A DNA stretch of 64,000 bases. Origin: Agrococcus lahaulensis DSM 17612. GTDB lineage: Bacteria > Actinomycetota > Actinomycetes > Actinomycetales > Microbacteriaceae. Of the stretch, positions 63,595-64,000 are shown piece by piece. Below the pieces are notes generated by a model, which saw nothing but the letters and a program-made list of their open reading frames with translations, made no database searches and was not told where the DNA came from. Each line of letters opens with the position of its first letter. Within the stretch, counting starts at the first letter, position 1. Position numbers and translations under genes: made by a program. The stretch covers positions 186,001-250,000 of the forward strand of contig NZ_AULD01000006.1 in assembly GCF_000425105.1 (NCBI RefSeq), written 5' to 3'.

Positions 63595-63965
63595 TGGTGG
63601 AGATGGGGGGAATCGAACCCCCGTCCAACGCTCACATCGTGCGGCTTCTCCGGGTGCAGCTCAAGGGTGGCGTTCTGCTCGGCTCCGACCTTTGTCCTGA
63701 GCACCTAGGTCGACGAGCCCAGTCACAGTTCAAGTCCCGCGATGCCCTGTGACGCAGCATCGCAGCGAGCTCTCAAGATGACGCCAGGGTCCGGGGCGAG
63801 AGCGACCCCGGTCTGACGGACTTCAGGCTCGCTTAGGCAGCGAGGGCGAAGTCGGTGCGCTTTGCATCGGCACCTATTGGTTTGCAGGGGGCGTTGAAGA
63901 GATGACCCTGCATCCTCTACCCGCTTCCCGCAGCAATCGAGACGCTGTCGAAACCGATCATCCCC
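63595..63965 (-). ncRNA. ssrA: Transfer-messenger RNA (tmRNA)
   Basis: 371-nt tmRNA of the ribosome-rescue system (works with SmpB, not in view). The 5' end GGGGATGATCGGTTTCGACA pairs as an acceptor stem with CATCTCC before the encoded ACCA; the T arm reads GGGGGTTCGATTCCCCC. The reading frame GCC GAT GCA AAG CGC ACC GAC TTC GCC CTC GCT GCC TAA encodes the tag ADAKRTDFALAA. One-piece form. A TGACA at 63996-64000 is 31-35 nt upstream of the 5' end, so it may be the end of a TTGACA -35 box cut by the window edge. Confidence 0.97.
63833..63871 (-). other. tmRNA proteolysis-tag reading frame (ADAKRTDFALAA)
   Basis: Twelve codons and TAA inside ssrA. Length and ALAA end match the mycobacterial tag, which ends DYALAA; ClpXP-type proteases recognise the ALAA end. 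The resume codon GCC follows CAATAGGT. Confidence 0.9.
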
Positions 63966-64000
63966 GTGCTGGGTGCGAGTCGCACGCTGTGGAGTTGTCA

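Noticed and set aside
1-64000. CRISPR arrays, insertion sequences, prophage genes, rRNA or ordinary tRNA genes
   Set aside because: No regularly spaced repeats, transposase motifs or phage structural genes were found. The only tRNA-like structure is the tmRNA acceptor and T arm at 63595-63965.

Overview
The window is a GC-rich (roughly 73% by eye) actinobacterial chromosome segment, most likely from the family Microbacteriaceae and perhaps an Agrococcus-like genus (inference from gene content, not from a marker gene). Supporting features are the fused 2-oxoglutarate dehydrogenase Kgd, the SigR/RsrA redox pair beside aroA-rsgA-hisN, a RamB-type regulator beside aceA-aceB, a DUF222/HNH endonuclease, and a tmRNA whose tag ends in ALAA. 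No rRNA, ordinary tRNA, insertion sequence, prophage or CRISPR array is visible. Coding density is very high and no gene-free stretch exceeds about 205 bases.

Layout. 1-2.1 kb: a flavin oxidoreductase cut by the left edge, and a lipoprotein. 2.3-5.8 kb (-): smc. 5.9-9.5 kb (+): two tandem double-GNAT paralogues and an aldehyde dehydrogenase. 9.6-12.6 kb (-): a DUF2461 protein, then mutM-rnc-rpmF-yceD. 12.8-17.2 kb: HNH endonuclease, a small unknown protein, a ZIP metal transporter and an MFS transporter. 17.2-20.7 kb: an SDR, then metY-metX (homoserine to homocysteine by direct sulfhydrylation). 20.5-24.3 kb (-): two coupled CNNM/CorC membrane proteins and a GT-C glycosyltransferase, headed by a possible 15-residue leader peptide. 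24.3-28 kb: GuaB1, a family-A polymerase and an HNH protein. 28.1-31.9 kb: kgd.

32.0-49.2 kb is a surface-polysaccharide locus. Three forward genes (phosphoglycosyl transferase, WecG-type transferase, fused GT2-GT2) converge on a reverse operon of about 12 genes. Ten of these run from 48405 to 38241, almost every junction being a 4-nt stop/start overlap: sugar oxidoreductase, epimerase, two PLP aminotransferases, a NeuD-type acyltransferase, Wzx-type flippase, two GT1 transferases, two Wzz-like proteins and a Wzy-type polymerase; a VanZ protein follows. A divergent acetyltransferase closes the right end. The gene set predicts a polymer containing at least two amino sugars, made by a Wzx/Wzy-like route without a tyrosine kinase. 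A similar palindrome (TAACA-S-TGTTA type) lies near both outer promoters.

49.2-53.9 kb is the glyoxylate bypass (ramB facing aceA-aceB). 53.9-58.0 kb holds rsrA-sigR facing aroA-rsgA-hisN. 58-63.5 kb carries small enzymes, a CYTH-CHAD protein, a semialdehyde dehydrogenase and a membrane-domain/lipase fusion. The window ends in ssrA.

Two general signals stand out. At least a dozen genes have a TANNNT box 5-7 nt before the start codon, which implies widespread leaderless transcription and helps fix starts. The same arrangement before the CNNM operon defines a leader peptide, MNDDHSHSPQPEPAR, whose acidic P-x-P-x-P pattern resembles the enterobacterial MgtL magnesium-sensing leader. This is the best candidate here for an undescribed regulatory system.
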